Below, in pieces: positions 1-9,046 of a DNA stretch of 64,000 nt (position 1 is the first letter of the stretch; each line of letters begins with the position of its first letter). This DNA is from CF-39 sp035651155 (lineage in GTDB: Bacteria > Chloroflexota > Limnocylindria > P2-11E). The stretch covers positions 124,001-188,000 of the forward strand of contig DASRGG010000031.1 in the NCBI GenBank assembly GCA_035651155.1. Reading direction: 5' to 3'. The notes beneath the pieces were generated by a model, which worked only from the letters and a program-made list of their open reading frames with translations, did not search any database and was not told the DNA's origin. The position numbers and the translations under genes are program-made.

Positions 1-936
1 GTCGCGATCGCGACGCTCGTCGCCCTGCGGCGCGCGCGCCGCGACGCGCGCGGGCGCCGCGGCGCCGGGGTCGCCGTGCTCACGCTCGCCGTGCTCCTTC
101 TCTATCCGCTCCTCCATTGGAGCCACGTCGTGCTGCTGGCGTGCCTCCTCACCGTCGCGTACGCCGCCGCGGTGTCGCTCGCGCTGCCGGAGCAGTGGCT
201 CGTCACGCGGTACGACGTGACGCTCGCCGCCGCGTGGATCGGCATCGCGGGCGGCACGCCGGTCGCGGCCGCGGGAGCGCTCGTCGTGCTGATGGGGGGC
301 GCGCTCGCCGCGCTCGCCGAGGCCTTCTGGATGCCGCCGCATCGCGCGTACATCGCGATGCTCGCGAGCACGACGACGATCGTGTCGGGCGCGCTCGCCG
401 TGTTCCTGGGCACGCTCGGCACGCCCGATCCCGTCGCGCTCGCGCTGGGCGCGGTCGCGATCCTCGCCGTGATCGCGCTGGAGCTCGTGCACGTGGGTCG
501 GCGCCTGGACGTCGCCGCGGCGCCGAGGGACCTCGAGATCACCGCGACCGTCTTCGCGTTCCTCGCCACCGTGCTCGTCACGAGCCTCGCCGCGAGCCCG
601 ATGCTCGACGCGCTCGCGCGGGCGTTCGGACGTCCGCTCGAGAGCGATCTCGCCACGACGGCGTTCGCCACCGCGGTGCTCGCCGCGACGTCGGCCCTCC
701 TCGCGATCATCGCGGGCGCGATGCGCCCGCTGCTGCCGGACCTCGCGCCGGTGGGGACGCGGCTCGGCCGCGTCGTTTCGTTCGCCGATCCGGTGCCCAT
801 CGCCGCCGGGGGCTTCCGCGCGCTGGAGCGCTCCGCGACCTTCGTGTCCACCGCGTTCTCGCTGTTCGAGCAGCGCGCCGGCGTGTGGCTCGCGATCGTG
901 CTCATCGGCGGCGTGCTCGTGTGGGCGGTGCGCTAG
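1..936 (+). CDS. NuoL/HyfB-type membrane subunit, C-terminal part (partial)
   Basis: The reading frame is open from the first base, so the gene begins upstream of the window. The visible 311 residues are almost entirely hydrophobic helices, with a final helix ending at the TAG. I call it a proton-channel (antiporter-like) subunit mainly from its neighbours: a short NuoK/HyfE-like protein and a clear NuoN-like protein follow with overlapping starts. Such subunits pump protons in NDH-1, Mrp and group 4 hydrogenase complexes at the inner membrane. The conserved lysine-bearing antiporter core is not visible in this fragment, so the exact family (NuoL, HyfB or HyfF) is open. A GTG at 76 is an internal codon, not a convincing start. 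Confidence 0.5.
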   Translation, partial: VAIATLVALRRARRDARGRRGAGVAVLTLAVLLLYPLLHWSHVVLLACLLTVAYAAAVSLALPEQWLVTRYDVTLAAAWIGIAGGTPVAAAGALVVLMGGALAALAEAFWMPPHRAYIAMLASTTTIVSGALAVFLGTLGTPDPVALALGAVAILAVIALELVHVGRRLDVAAAPRDLEITATVFAFLATVLVTSLAASPMLDALARAFGRPLESDLATTAFATAVLAATSALLAIIAGAMRPLLPDLAPVGTRLGRVVSFADPVPIAAGGFRALERSATFVSTAFSLFEQRAGVWLAIVLIGGVLVWAVR

Positions 937-1523
937 TGCTGATGCTGCTGCTCGTCGCGGTCGCCACGCTCGCCGCGAACGGCGCGCGGCAGCTCCGCTA
1001 CATGGCGCTCGCGTTCCTCGGCGTCGCGCTCGCCGCGCACCTCCTCACGGGCCCGTCGGTGTCGCTCTCGCAGATCTCCGTGAGCGCCGCGGCCGCCCTC
1101 GTGTCGGCCGCCGTCCTCTATGTCGCCGCGCGCGACCGCCGCTACGGCGAAGATCCCGGCTGGCGGCTCTGGCTCGCAACCGTCGTCGCCGCGTCCGTCG
1201 CCGCGGCGGCGTTCGCGTTCCTGCGCACGACCGCGAACGAAGAGGTGCGCATCACGATCATCGGAGAGGATCCGAGCGGCGTGACGCAGGAGGCCGGGGC
1301 ATTCTGGCTGCTGGCGTCGGGCGTGGCGATCCTGCTGACCGCGCGCGGTGCCGTCCGCGGATCGCTCGGCGCGCTCCTCATGCTCACCGGGACGCAGCTG
1401 CTCGTGCAGCTCGTGCCCGGGCCACAGCTCGCCTTCACGCTGCTGCTGTCGTGGCTCCAGGTCGTCGTGGCGCTCTGCGGGGCCTTCCTCATCCTGAACG
1501 AGCGCGCGGTGCGCGAGGCGTGA
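936..1523 (+). CDS. small membrane subunit, NuoK/HyfE-like
   Basis: This 195-residue protein has about six hydrophobic helices and a short polar segment near residue 100. Its length fits the HyfE type (about 200 residues, with a NuoK-like core) better than NuoK itself (about 100 residues). The GTG start at 936 overlaps the TAG of the preceding gene; an ATG at 942 is an alternative. Its stop overlaps the GTG of the next gene (GTGA), so the three genes are probably translationally coupled and form one membrane arm. The assignment rests on size, hydrophobicity and position between two antiporter-like genes, because sequence signatures are weak. Confidence 0.45.
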   Translation: MLMLLLVAVATLAANGARQLRYMALAFLGVALAAHLLTGPSVSLSQISVSAAAALVSAAVLYVAARDRRYGEDPGWRLWLATVVAASVAAAAFAFLRTTANEEVRITIIGEDPSGVTQEAGAFWLLASGVAILLTARGAVRGSLGALLMLTGTQLLVQLVPGPQLAFTLLLSWLQVVVALCGAFLILNERAVREA

Positions 1524-2869
1524 TCGTCCCCATCGCGCTCCTCGGTGGCGGCGCCCTCGTCGCGTTCGCGGTCCGCAAGCAGGTCCACCTCGCCGGCCCG
1601 CTCAGCGCAGCGGCGCTCGCCGCGGCGATCTGGTGGACGATCTCGTCACCGCAGGAGAAGAGCGAGGTCCTCGGTCTGCAGCTCCGCCTCTCGCCGCTCG
1701 CGCAGCTCGGCGGGGCGATGCTGCTCTCCTCGCTCTTCATCCTGGTGCTCGCGGTCTGGCTCGACGAACCGGCGTACAACTTCTTTCCCACCGCTCTCGC
1801 CGCGGGCGCGGCGGTCACCGCCGTCCTGACGCTGACATCACCGATCGCGATCTACGCGGTCCTGCTGCTCGCGCTCCTCGTGCCGGTCGGCTCCTTCACC
1901 TTCCAGGTCACGCGCAACCGCAGCGTCGAGGCGGCGTACCGGCACTTCTCCTTCGTCGCACTGGGTGGATCGCTGGGCATCGCCGCGCTCGCGCTCGCGG
2001 GCAGCCTTCCGCGCGACCAACCCGCCGGGACGTTCGTCGTGCTCATCGTCATCGTCGTCGTGGCCTTCGCACTGAAGCTCGCGGCGATCCCGTTCCACAC
2101 GCACGCCGCGCTGCTCGCGACGGAAGTGCCCGCGCCGGCGCTCGCGCTCTACTTCGGCGTCCTCGTGCCGACGACCTTCATCGCGTTCGCCGAGATCCTC
2201 ACGCTCTCGGGCCTGCTACCGGCGATCGTGCAGATCTCGAAGGTGCAGGACCTCCTTCTCGGCCTGGGGACCGTGTCCGCGCTGGGCGGCGCGTTCCTCG
2301 CGACGGGATCGACCGAGCTCCGGCGCGTGGCCGCCTATTCCGTGATCGCGAACCTCGGTCAGGCGCTCGTGGGCATCGCGACGCTCTCCGGCCCGGGGAT
2401 CGTCGGCGCCGTCGCGATCGCGCTCGTCACCGGCGCGGGCGCCACGCAGCAGCTCCTCGCGGCCGGCGCGATCGAGCGCCGCGCGGGCGCGGACCGTCCG
2501 AGCGCCGCGGTCGCGCCGCTCGCCTCGCTCGCGTTCGTCATCGGCGGATTGGCGATGATCGGCGCGCCGCCCCTCGTGGCGTTCCCAGGACACTTCTTCG
2601 TCGAGCTGATCGCGTTCTCGTATTCGGGATCGCTCGGCACGGCCCTCGTCGCGTCGACGCTCTTCGTGCTCATCGCCCAGCTCCGCGCCGCGATCTCGAT
2701 CTTCCGCGTCGCGCCCGAGCGCTGGCGCGTCGAGCGGCGCCCGATCGCGGGTATCTCCGGAGTGCTCGTGTTCCTCGCCCTTCTCATCGGCGGGGTGCAG
2801 CCCGATGGGTTCCTTCGCCCGATCGCGGCCTTCGCCGACGAGTTCATCCGCGCGCTGCGACCGTTCTAG
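1520..2869 (+). CDS. NuoN-like proton-translocating membrane subunit
   Basis: This 449-residue polytopic protein has roughly 13-14 hydrophobic segments. Around residue 190 it carries ALKLAAIPFHTHAA, matching the antiporter-family motif in which a buried lysine is followed by PFH and sits in the proton path of NuoN/NuoM/NuoL. A later segment around residue 270 (SVIANLGQALVGIA) matches the S.IA..G motif of the same family. The protein acts in the cytoplasmic membrane as a proton pump within a respiratory complex or group 4 hydrogenase. The start chosen is the GTG at 1520, which overlaps the upstream stop. The catalytic and quinone-binding subunits are not in the window. Confidence 0.7.
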   Translation: MIVPIALLGGGALVAFAVRKQVHLAGPLSAAALAAAIWWTISSPQEKSEVLGLQLRLSPLAQLGGAMLLSSLFILVLAVWLDEPAYNFFPTALAAGAAVTAVLTLTSPIAIYAVLLLALLVPVGSFTFQVTRNRSVEAAYRHFSFVALGGSLGIAALALAGSLPRDQPAGTFVVLIVIVVVAFALKLAAIPFHTHAALLATEVPAPALALYFGVLVPTTFIAFAEILTLSGLLPAIVQISKVQDLLLGLGTVSALGGAFLATGSTELRRVAAYSVIANLGQALVGIATLSGPGIVGAVAIALVTGAGATQQLLAAGAIERRAGADRPSAAVAPLASLAFVIGGLAMIGAPPLVAFPGHFFVELIAFSYSGSLGTALVASTLFVLIAQLRAAISIFRVAPERWRVERRPIAGISGVLVFLALLIGGVQPDGFLRPIAAFADEFIRALRPF

Positions 2870-3087
2870 CCGTCGATCTCCCAGCCCTGCTCGGCGAGCG
2901 CGGTGCGCTCTCTTTCGAGATCGCGCCAGCGGCAGATCAGCTTCCACTCGCTCGACGGCTCCGGCGTTCCTTCGTTGACGCGCTGCACCACGCGGCCGTC
3001 GGGCAGCCACTCGCGCTCCATGAGGTAGCGCTGGCCGGGACCGACGCCCCGCAGCTGATGCGCGCGGAGCACGGCGCGCGAGATCAC
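2866..3087 (-). CDS. small hypothetical protein after ndk
   Basis: This 73-residue soluble protein is rich in Arg, Glu and Trp, with no signal peptide, cysteine pair or known motif. Its GTG start (3087) overlaps the ndk stop as GTGA, so it is probably translated by coupling with ndk. Its stop shares bases with the stop of the convergent NuoN-like gene on the plus strand. I do not recognise the family. The coding call rests on the overlap arrangement and on the plausible residue composition of this frame. Confidence 0.5.
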   Translation of the reverse strand: MISRAVLRAHQLRGVGPGQRYLMEREWLPDGRVVQRVNEGTPEPSSEWKLICRWRDLERERTALAEQGWEIDG

Positions 3088-3563
3088 GACGGGGCCTTGT
3101 CCTCGGTCATCCACTTCTCGACATCGCGCGTGTAGCCGACGACGCCGTCGGGGAACCACAGCTTGATCTCGCCCTCGGCGGTCTCCGGCGCGTCGCTCGC
3201 GTGGACGAGGTTCCGCAGTCCGACGAGCGCGTAATCGCCGCGGATCGTGCCCGGCGCCGCCTCGTGCGGACGGGTGGCGCCGACCATCGCGCGGACGACC
3301 GCGATCGCGTTCGGCCCCTCGAGCACGAACGCGATGACCGGCGACGCGCTGATCATCTTCACGAGGTCCTCGTAGAAGAACTTGCCCTTGTGGATCTCGT
3401 AGTGCTTCTCGGCGAGCGCTCGCTCCACCGTCACGAGGCGCAGCGCCGCGATGCGCAGGCCACGCCGCTCGAAGCGCGCGAGGATCTCTCCGGCGATGCC
3501 ACGCTGCACCGCGTCGGGCTTGAGGATGACGAGCGTGCGCTGGACGTTCGACTCTGGACTCAC
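3084..3563 (-). CDS. ndk: nucleoside diphosphate kinase
   Basis: Transfers the gamma phosphate of ATP to nucleoside diphosphates through a phosphohistidine, keeping NTP and dNTP pools balanced in the cytoplasm. The N-terminal RTLVILKPDAVQRG and the active-site stretch NLVHASDAPETAEGEI, which holds the catalytic His, are both clear. At 159 residues it is slightly longer than the usual 135-150, the surplus being at the C-terminus. The GTG start at 3563 overlaps the stop of the M16 peptidase gene (GTGA), which rules out the much longer upstream open frame. Confidence 0.95.
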   Translation of the reverse strand: MSPESNVQRTLVILKPDAVQRGIAGEILARFERRGLRIAALRLVTVERALAEKHYEIHKGKFFYEDLVKMISASPVIAFVLEGPNAIAVVRAMVGATRPHEAAPGTIRGDYALVGLRNLVHASDAPETAEGEIKLWFPDGVVGYTRDVEKWMTEDKAPS

Positions 3564-4849
3564 GATGCGATCTCCATATCCACCACCTCCGCGCCGGGGA
3601 CGTTCACCTTGGCGATCGAGGCGCGGGGCCCGACCGCCGCGATATACGCGAGCTCCGGTCGCAGGTACGTCCTCGCGGCGCGCTGGACGTCCTGCGTGCT
3701 GATCGAGTCGATGATGGCGCAGACCTCGTCGACACCGCGGACGCGGTCGAGGAACAGCTCCTGGCCGGCCAGCCAGTTCGACACGCCGCGGCTGTCCTCG
3801 AGCCGCAGCTCGAGCCGTCCCTTGTTGAAGTCGCGCACGCGCTCGATCTCGGCCTCGGGGACGACCTCCTCGCGAAGGCGCGCGACCTCGGCGAGGGCCG
3901 CGTCGATGACCTCGCCGATGCGGTCCGGCGTCACGCCGGCGTACACGACGAGCTGCCCGGCATCGACGAAGTTCGCGCTGTACGAATGGACGTCGTACGC
4001 CAGTGCACGCTTCTCGCGCAGCTCGAGGAAGAGCCGGCTCGACATCCCCTCTCCGAGGATCGCGTTCAGCATGTCGAGGGAGTATTTGTCGGGATGCTCC
4101 TGCGGGACGCCGCGCCAGCCGATGCACACGTGGGCCTGCTCCGTCCGCCGGCCGAGCAGCTTCACGCGCACCTGTCCCGGCTTCGGCGCGGGGCTCAGCG
4201 TTGGGGGCGTGCGGGGCGCGATGTCGGCGAAGAGGCCCGCCACCGCGTCGAAGACCTCGTTCGCGTCCACGTTCCCGGCGACCGCGACCACGATGCGCGA
4301 CGGGACGTAGCCGCGGGCCATGAAGTCGCGGAGGCGGTCGGCGTCGAGAGCGTTGATCACGGGTTCGCGGCCGGCGATCTCCCATCCGAGGGGATGCCGC
4401 GGGTACAGCAGCTCGTCGATGAGCGTGTGCACGCGGTCCTGCGGCTGGTCGCGATACATCCGCAGCTCCTCGATCACCACGCGCTTCTCGCTGTCGATGT
4501 CGGCCGGGCGCAGCATCGGCGCGCGGATGAGGTCCGCGATGACGTCGAGCGCGACGCGCCAGTGCCGCGCGGGGAGCCGCGACCAGAAGACCGTGACCTC
4601 CTTGTCGGTGGCCGCGTTCACCGCGCCGCCGCGGCTCTCGATGTCCTGGCTGATCTCGGCGGCGGTCGGGCGCTTGGCCGTTCCTTTGAACACGATGTGC
4701 TCGAGGAAATGACCGGTCCCCGCGTTCGTCCGGTCCTCCATGCGCGAGCCCGCGCCGACGAAGACCGAGATCGACGCCGATCGGGCCTCGGGCATCTCGG
4801 CGACGAGCACGCGCACGCCGTTCGCAAGAAGGCGCTTCGTATGATCCAA
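3560..4849 (-). CDS. M16 family zinc metallopeptidase (insulinase / processing-peptidase type)
   Basis: This 429-residue single-chain M16B-type peptidase carries the inverted zinc motif HFLEH (HxxEH) near residue 48, and the downstream glutamate ligand lies in the VVIEELRM segment about 75 residues later. A C-terminal M16-like half follows, with the conserved R.Y. type segment (GMSSRLFLELREKRALAYDV). Such peptidases degrade or process short peptides, and the M16B group is widespread in bacteria. No signal peptide is visible. The start is uncertain: TTG 4849 gives the usual family length, and a downstream GTG would remove the first strand. The gene is co-directional with and overlaps ndk, and follows the CAP-domain gene with a gap of about 50 bases. 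Confidence 0.9.
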   Translation of the reverse strand: MDHTKRLLANGVRVLVAEMPEARSASISVFVGAGSRMEDRTNAGTGHFLEHIVFKGTAKRPTAAEISQDIESRGGAVNAATDKEVTVFWSRLPARHWRVALDVIADLIRAPMLRPADIDSEKRVVIEELRMYRDQPQDRVHTLIDELLYPRHPLGWEIAGREPVINALDADRLRDFMARGYVPSRIVVAVAGNVDANEVFDAVAGLFADIAPRTPPTLSPAPKPGQVRVKLLGRRTEQAHVCIGWRGVPQEHPDKYSLDMLNAILGEGMSSRLFLELREKRALAYDVHSYSANFVDAGQLVVYAGVTPDRIGEVIDAALAEVARLREEVVPEAEIERVRDFNKGRLELRLEDSRGVSNWLAGQELFLDRVRGVDEVCAIIDSISTQDVQRAARTYLRPELAYIAAVGPRASIAKVNVPGAEVVDMEIAS

Positions 4850-4899
4850 GGCGACGGAGGCTAGCAGAGGCGGCGCCGGACGCGCCGCGCGGACCGCGG

Positions 4900-5682
4900 T
4901 CAGCGGCAGAACACCATCGTCATGTAGAGCGCATCCGGTCCTTCGACCGCGCCGATCCCGACACGCCGGAACGCGGGATCCATGATGTTCGTGCGGTGAT
5001 TGATCGGGGCCCACGGCTCCGACATGAACTCGCCGTGCAGGCGATCGACGTTGCCCTCCCACACCTTGCCGGTGTTCTCGCCGTACCACCCCGAACCGCA
5101 CGCGGCCCCATCGCGCGACGCCGCCGTGCCATCGGGGCCGTCGTGATACACATACCCGACCCGCGATTCGACCCGGCTGTGCGCGCGCGCGGCCGTGGAC
5201 ACGCCGGCGTCCAGCGTGAGCGCGACGAGTCCGCCCTGGGCGCGCGACGCGTTCATCAGCGCGAGCATGCGCAGCTCCGCGTCGCGCACGGACGTCGTGA
5301 CGGGAGGCGCGGCGCTCGCCGGCGGCGCGGTCGGTCGCGCCGTGGGACGCGGCGCCGGCGCGGGCGTGGGCGCGGGTGTCGGGTCGGGCGCCACCTCGGC
5401 GACGTCCGCCGCCGGCATGTCCGCGACGTCCGCGACGGCGGGCGACGCCGTCACGACCGGTGCCGCGGCGAGCTCGGGCGGCGCGCCGTCGCGCACACGT
5501 GCGCCGCCGCGCGCGGCGGGCGACACGCGCTCGGACGCGACCGCGGTCTCGGCCCCGTCTCGCACGACCGGGCGCGGCGTCACCACGATGGAGGCGCCGA
5601 CGAGGGACGCGAGCATCGCGACGAGCGCCGGCCCCGCGAGCGCCGACGCGAGGCGCTCCGCGATCTTCCGCGCGACCGTCAC
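4900..5682 (-). CDS. exported CAP/SCP-domain protein (YkwD-like)
   Basis: The 260-residue protein has one N-terminal hydrophobic segment (about residues 16-34), which is a signal or anchor sequence. A long Ala/Pro/Thr-rich linker follows, with PTPAPTPAPAPRPT repeats around residue 105. The C-terminal CAP domain runs from about residue 135 to the end. CAP hallmarks include the MNASRAQ helix start, a histidine in ARAHSRVES, the GENTG turn and a second histidine in NHRTNIMDP. The molecular role of bacterial CAP proteins is mostly unknown. It probably sits outside the membrane. The GTG start overlaps the hemB stop (GTGA). Confidence 0.85.
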   Translation of the reverse strand: MTVARKIAERLASALAGPALVAMLASLVGASIVVTPRPVVRDGAETAVASERVSPAARGGARVRDGAPPELAAAPVVTASPAVADVADMPAADVAEVAPDPTPAPTPAPAPRPTARPTAPPASAAPPVTTSVRDAELRMLALMNASRAQGGLVALTLDAGVSTAARAHSRVESRVGYVYHDGPDGTAASRDGAACGSGWYGENTGKVWEGNVDRLHGEFMSEPWAPINHRTNIMDPAFRRVGIGAVEGPDALYMTMVFCR

Positions 5683-6650
5683 GCCTCCGCCGCGGCAAGT
5701 GCGGCGTACGTGATGAGAAGGGCGGCGCCGGCACGGCGCGCCGCGACGAGGCCCTCCCGCTCCATCGCCGCGCCGTCGGGCGTCGCGTCGAGATCGAAGA
5801 AGAGCGCGTGCTCGTCCGCCGTGAAGAACGAGAGCGCGGGGCGGTCCGCGCTCGCGGCGACGAGCGAGACGAGGTCGAGCGTGGCGAGACCGGGCTTCAC
5901 GATGACCGCGTCCGCGCCGGCCGCGACGTCACGCGTGGCCCGCGCGCGCGCGCCATCGGCGTCGTCCGGAGCGATGAGCGGGACGGCGCGCTCGGACACG
6001 GGCATCGCCTCGACCGCGCGCCGCTGCGAGCCGTACATGCGGCTCTCGAGCTTGAGCATCGCGCCGATCGGGACGTCGACGTGGCGCGTGCCGTCGAGCG
6101 CCGACCGTATCGCGCGGATGCTTCCCTCGAGCATCCCCGACGGGATCAAGAGGTCCGCGCCCGCGTCGGCGTGGACGAGAGCGATCTCCGCGAGGCGCGC
6201 GAGCGTACCGTCGACATCGGCGGCTCCCTCGTCGAACAGCACGCATTGACCGTGCGGCGTGTACGCGCAGACGCAGACGTCGGTCGCGACGGCGAGATCG
6301 GGCGCGGCGTCCTTCACGGCGTGGATCGCCCGCGTCACGACGTGATCGCGCTCGCTCGCGATCATCGCGTGCTCGTCCTTGCGGTCCGATGCGCCGAAGA
6401 TCAGCAGCCCCGCGATTCCGGCCGACGACGCGCGCCGGGCGTCGCGCACGAGCTCGGTGATGGAGAGCCGCTCCAGCCACGGCGCATCCGGCACTCGCTC
6501 CCGGTCCTCGACCCTGGCGGACACGATCACCGGCTGGACCATCCGGCCGGCCGGGCCGGGCGCGTCCAGGGCGCGCGACCACAGGGGATGGTCGGTGAGT
6601 CGACCGCGGACCAGCGTGGCCTGGCGCATGGCTACGGCGATGGTACGCAT
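5679..6650 (-). CDS. hemB: delta-aminolevulinic acid dehydratase (porphobilinogen synthase)
   Basis: Condenses two 5-aminolevulinate molecules to porphobilinogen in tetrapyrrole synthesis, which here could feed the haems of the cytochrome c encoded nearby. The Schiff-base lysine lies in VIVKPG (about residue 265), and the second active-site lysine lies in AMLKLESRMYGSQ, which matches the usual AKYAS.FYGP segment but is strongly divergent. The metal site TDVCVCAYTPHGQC keeps three cysteines, so this is the zinc-dependent type. The protein is 323 residues from ATG 6650, a normal length. The ATG is preferred over an upstream in-frame extension because the latter would overlap the divergent C39-like gene. 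Confidence 0.88.
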   Translation of the reverse strand: MRTIAVAMRQATLVRGRLTDHPLWSRALDAPGPAGRMVQPVIVSARVEDRERVPDAPWLERLSITELVRDARRASSAGIAGLLIFGASDRKDEHAMIASERDHVVTRAIHAVKDAAPDLAVATDVCVCAYTPHGQCVLFDEGAADVDGTLARLAEIALVHADAGADLLIPSGMLEGSIRAIRSALDGTRHVDVPIGAMLKLESRMYGSQRRAVEAMPVSERAVPLIAPDDADGARARATRDVAAGADAVIVKPGLATLDLVSLVAASADRPALSFFTADEHALFFDLDATPDGAAMEREGLVAARRAGAALLITYAALAAAEA

Positions 6651-6694
6651 CGGGGCTCCCAACGGGTGCCGGGGGTCGGTACTCTCTTGGGTGG

Positions 6695-7783
6695 ATGGGG
6701 GTCCGGGCGCCACTTCTGACCTTCAGCCTGGCCGCGGGCATCCTGCTCGCGGGGACCGGCTTCGGCCTGCGCGCGCGGTCCCCCGCGGCGATCGGCCCGG
6801 TCGCACACCAGGCCGCCCTGGTGGACGCCCACGCGGCCGCGGTCCCCGCATCCGCCGTCGAGGTCGCGGTCGCGGCGCCCGCGCCCGCGCTGCCCGCGCC
6901 CAAGGAAGCGCCCGCGAGCGCGGTGCTCCCGGAGATGAAGCACGTCTGGCAGTCGTTGAACAATTGCGGTCCGGCCGCGGTGGTCATGGCGCTCTCGACC
7001 TTCGGCGTGGACACGGATCAGGAGGTCGCGCGCCTCGCGCTGCGCGGTCCCGATGTCCGTCGCGGGATGGGACCGCAGGGCGTCGATCCGTGGGTCAAGG
7101 ACAATTTCGGCCTGCGCTCGATGTGGCGCAACGACGGCACCAACGACCTCATGCGGCGCCTCGTCGCGAACGGCTTCGCGCCGATGGTCACGCAGTGGAT
7201 GCAGGACCCGACCGTCTCGCGCATCGCGCACTGGCGCACCGTCCGCGGCTACGACGACGCGCGGGGCGTCTTCTACGTGAACGACTCGATGCTCGGGAAC
7301 ATGGTCCCGCTGACGTACGACTGGTTCGCTCGTAACTGGCAGTCGTTCCAGTACCGCTACATGGTCATCTACCGCGCCGAGGACGAGCCGCTCCTGCGGG
7401 CCATCGTCGGCAAGGAGTGGTCCGAGATGGTCGTCCGCCAGTCGCTCTACGAGCGCGCGCGCGCCGAGGCGATCGCGCAGGGCACCACCTTCGCCTGGCT
7501 GGCGTACGGCGAGGCCGCCTACGCGAACGGCGTGTTCGACGAGGCCGTGGCCGCGTTCGAGAAGGGCTTCTCCTCCGGATCGGCCGCGGGCGTGTTCGGC
7601 GTGCGCAGCTCGTACCCGCAGGCGCTGCGCGCGCTCGGGCGGAAGGCCGAGGCGGACAAGATCGCGCAGACGATCAACGGGATCACGCCGGTGCCGTCGA
7701 CCGTCGCGCCCGCTCCCGACTCGTACGCGCTCTTCCTCGCGCTGCGGCGCGCGACGCCGTTCGAGAAGCTCCCGACCGACTAG
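6695..7783 (+). CDS. exported C39-like cysteine peptidase with C-terminal helical repeats
   Basis: The N-terminus has a hydrophobic signal segment (about residues 7-25) and an Ala-rich linker to residue 75. A peptidase C39-like domain (about residues 80-235) follows, with the catalytic cysteine in NNCGPAAVVM, a histidine in IAHWRTVRGYD and an acidic/Asn residue in FYVNDSML. The last 110 residues look like TPR-type helices (EAAYANGVFDEAVAAFEKGF). Family members cut or bind peptides outside the cell, but the substrate here is unknown. It is divergent from hemB, with starts about 45 bases apart, so the two genes must share a very short promoter region. Confidence 0.8.
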   Translation: MGVRAPLLTFSLAAGILLAGTGFGLRARSPAAIGPVAHQAALVDAHAAAVPASAVEVAVAAPAPALPAPKEAPASAVLPEMKHVWQSLNNCGPAAVVMALSTFGVDTDQEVARLALRGPDVRRGMGPQGVDPWVKDNFGLRSMWRNDGTNDLMRRLVANGFAPMVTQWMQDPTVSRIAHWRTVRGYDDARGVFYVNDSMLGNMVPLTYDWFARNWQSFQYRYMVIYRAEDEPLLRAIVGKEWSEMVVRQSLYERARAEAIAQGTTFAWLAYGEAAYANGVFDEAVAAFEKGFSSGSAAGVFGVRSSYPQALRALGRKAEADKIAQTINGITPVPSTVAPAPDSYALFLALRRATPFEKLPTD

Positions 7784-7810
7784 CGCGGGCGCCTTCCCGC
7801 ACGCGGCGGG

Positions 7811-8992
7811 CTAGCGGCGGTCCGCGAGCTCCTTCGCCCGGGCGAGCCGCTCGGCGGCGGCCGCGAGCACGTCGTGGGTCTTGCAGAAGGTGAAGCGGAT
7901 GAGGTGCCGGCCGAGCTCCGGGCGCGAATAGAAGGACGAGCCCGGGACCCCGGCGACGCCGACGGTCGCGGCGAGCCAGCGCGCGAACGCGGTGTCGTCC
8001 TCGAACCCGAACGGCGTGATGTCGCAGAGCACGTAGTACGCGCCCTCGGGCGGACGCGGCGAGAAGCCCGCCGTCTCGAGCGAGGCGACCAGCAGATCGC
8101 GGCGCGCGCGGTACTCCTCTCCCAGCGAAGCGAAGTAGGGACGGCCGAGCGCGAGGCCCGCGGCGACGGCCTCCTGCAGCGGCGCCGGCGCGCCGACGGT
8201 CACGAAGTCGTGCACCTTGCGGATGCCCGCCGTGAGCGCGGGCGCGGCGACGATCCAGCCCACGCGCCATCCGGTGACCGAGAAGGTCTTGCTCGCACCA
8301 GAGATGGTCACGGTCCGCTCGGCCATACCGGGCAGCGTCGCGATCGGGATGTGCTCGCCCGCGTACCGGATGTGCTCGTAGATCTCGTCGGTGACCGCGA
8401 TCGCGTCGTGCTCGATGCAGAGCGATGCGACTAGCTCGAGCTCGGCGCGCGTGAACACGCGGCCGGTGGGGTTGTTCGGCGTGTTGACGATGACCGCCTT
8501 CGTGCGCGGCCCGAACGCGGCGCGCAGCTCATCGGGATCGAACACGTTCCGCGGCGGACGCAGCGGCACGTACACCGGCTTCGCGCCACAGATGTCCGCG
8601 TCCGGTCCGTAGTTCTCGTAGAAGGGCTCGAGCACGACGACCTCGTCGCCGGGGTCCACGATCGCGAGGAGCGTGCTGATCATCGCCTCCGTCGCGCCGC
8701 AGGTGACCGTGAGCATCGACTCCGGATCGACCCGCATCCCGTAGAGATCGAGGTACGTGCGGGCGAGGGCGTCGCGCAGCGACTTCGCCCCCCAGGTGAT
8801 CGCGTACTGATTGACGTCGGCGTCGATCGCGCGCTTGGCCGCCTCCTTGAGCGCCGCGGGCGCCGGGAAGTTCGGGAAGCCCTGCGCGAGGTTGATCGCG
8901 CCATGCACCGAGGCGAGGCGCGTCATCTCGCGGATGACGGACTCGGTGAAGCCCTCGGTGCGCGCGGCGAGCGCGCGCTTCGTCGCCTTCAT
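7811..8992 (-). CDS. class I/II pyridoxal-phosphate aminotransferase
   Basis: This 393-residue fold-type I aminotransferase places the PLP lysine in SGASKTFSVTGWRVGW (about residue 235). The cofactor-binding segment NTPNNPTGRVF and VTDEIYEH are present, as is the C-terminal arginine region RFTFCKT. The combination, including the N-terminal NLAQGFPNF, resembles kynurenine/methionine aminotransferases (the YbdL/KAT branch) more than aspartate aminotransferase. It acts in the cytoplasm on an amino acid and a 2-oxo acid. The exact substrate cannot be read from sequence. It is convergent with the C39-like gene, with a 27-base gap. Confidence 0.9.
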   Translation of the reverse strand: MKATKRALAARTEGFTESVIREMTRLASVHGAINLAQGFPNFPAPAALKEAAKRAIDADVNQYAITWGAKSLRDALARTYLDLYGMRVDPESMLTVTCGATEAMISTLLAIVDPGDEVVVLEPFYENYGPDADICGAKPVYVPLRPPRNVFDPDELRAAFGPRTKAVIVNTPNNPTGRVFTRAELELVASLCIEHDAIAVTDEIYEHIRYAGEHIPIATLPGMAERTVTISGASKTFSVTGWRVGWIVAAPALTAGIRKVHDFVTVGAPAPLQEAVAAGLALGRPYFASLGEEYRARRDLLVASLETAGFSPRPPEGAYYVLCDITPFGFEDDTAFARWLAATVGVAGVPGSSFYSRPELGRHLIRFTFCKTHDVLAAAAERLARAKELADRR

Positions 8993-9046
8993 CGCCGAGC
9001 CGTACGCCGCGCCGTCGCGTCGCGCGTCATCGCCCTGTCCGCGCCA

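Noticed and set aside
117..935. Long Arg-rich open frame in the first gene, shadowing both strands
   Set aside because: Composition is typical of alternative frames in G+C-rich DNA; only the part after 936 in this frame is protein-like.
1633..3135. 500-codon plus-strand open frame across the NuoN-like gene
   Set aside because: Very rich in Arg with no motif; the NuoN-like frame explains the region.
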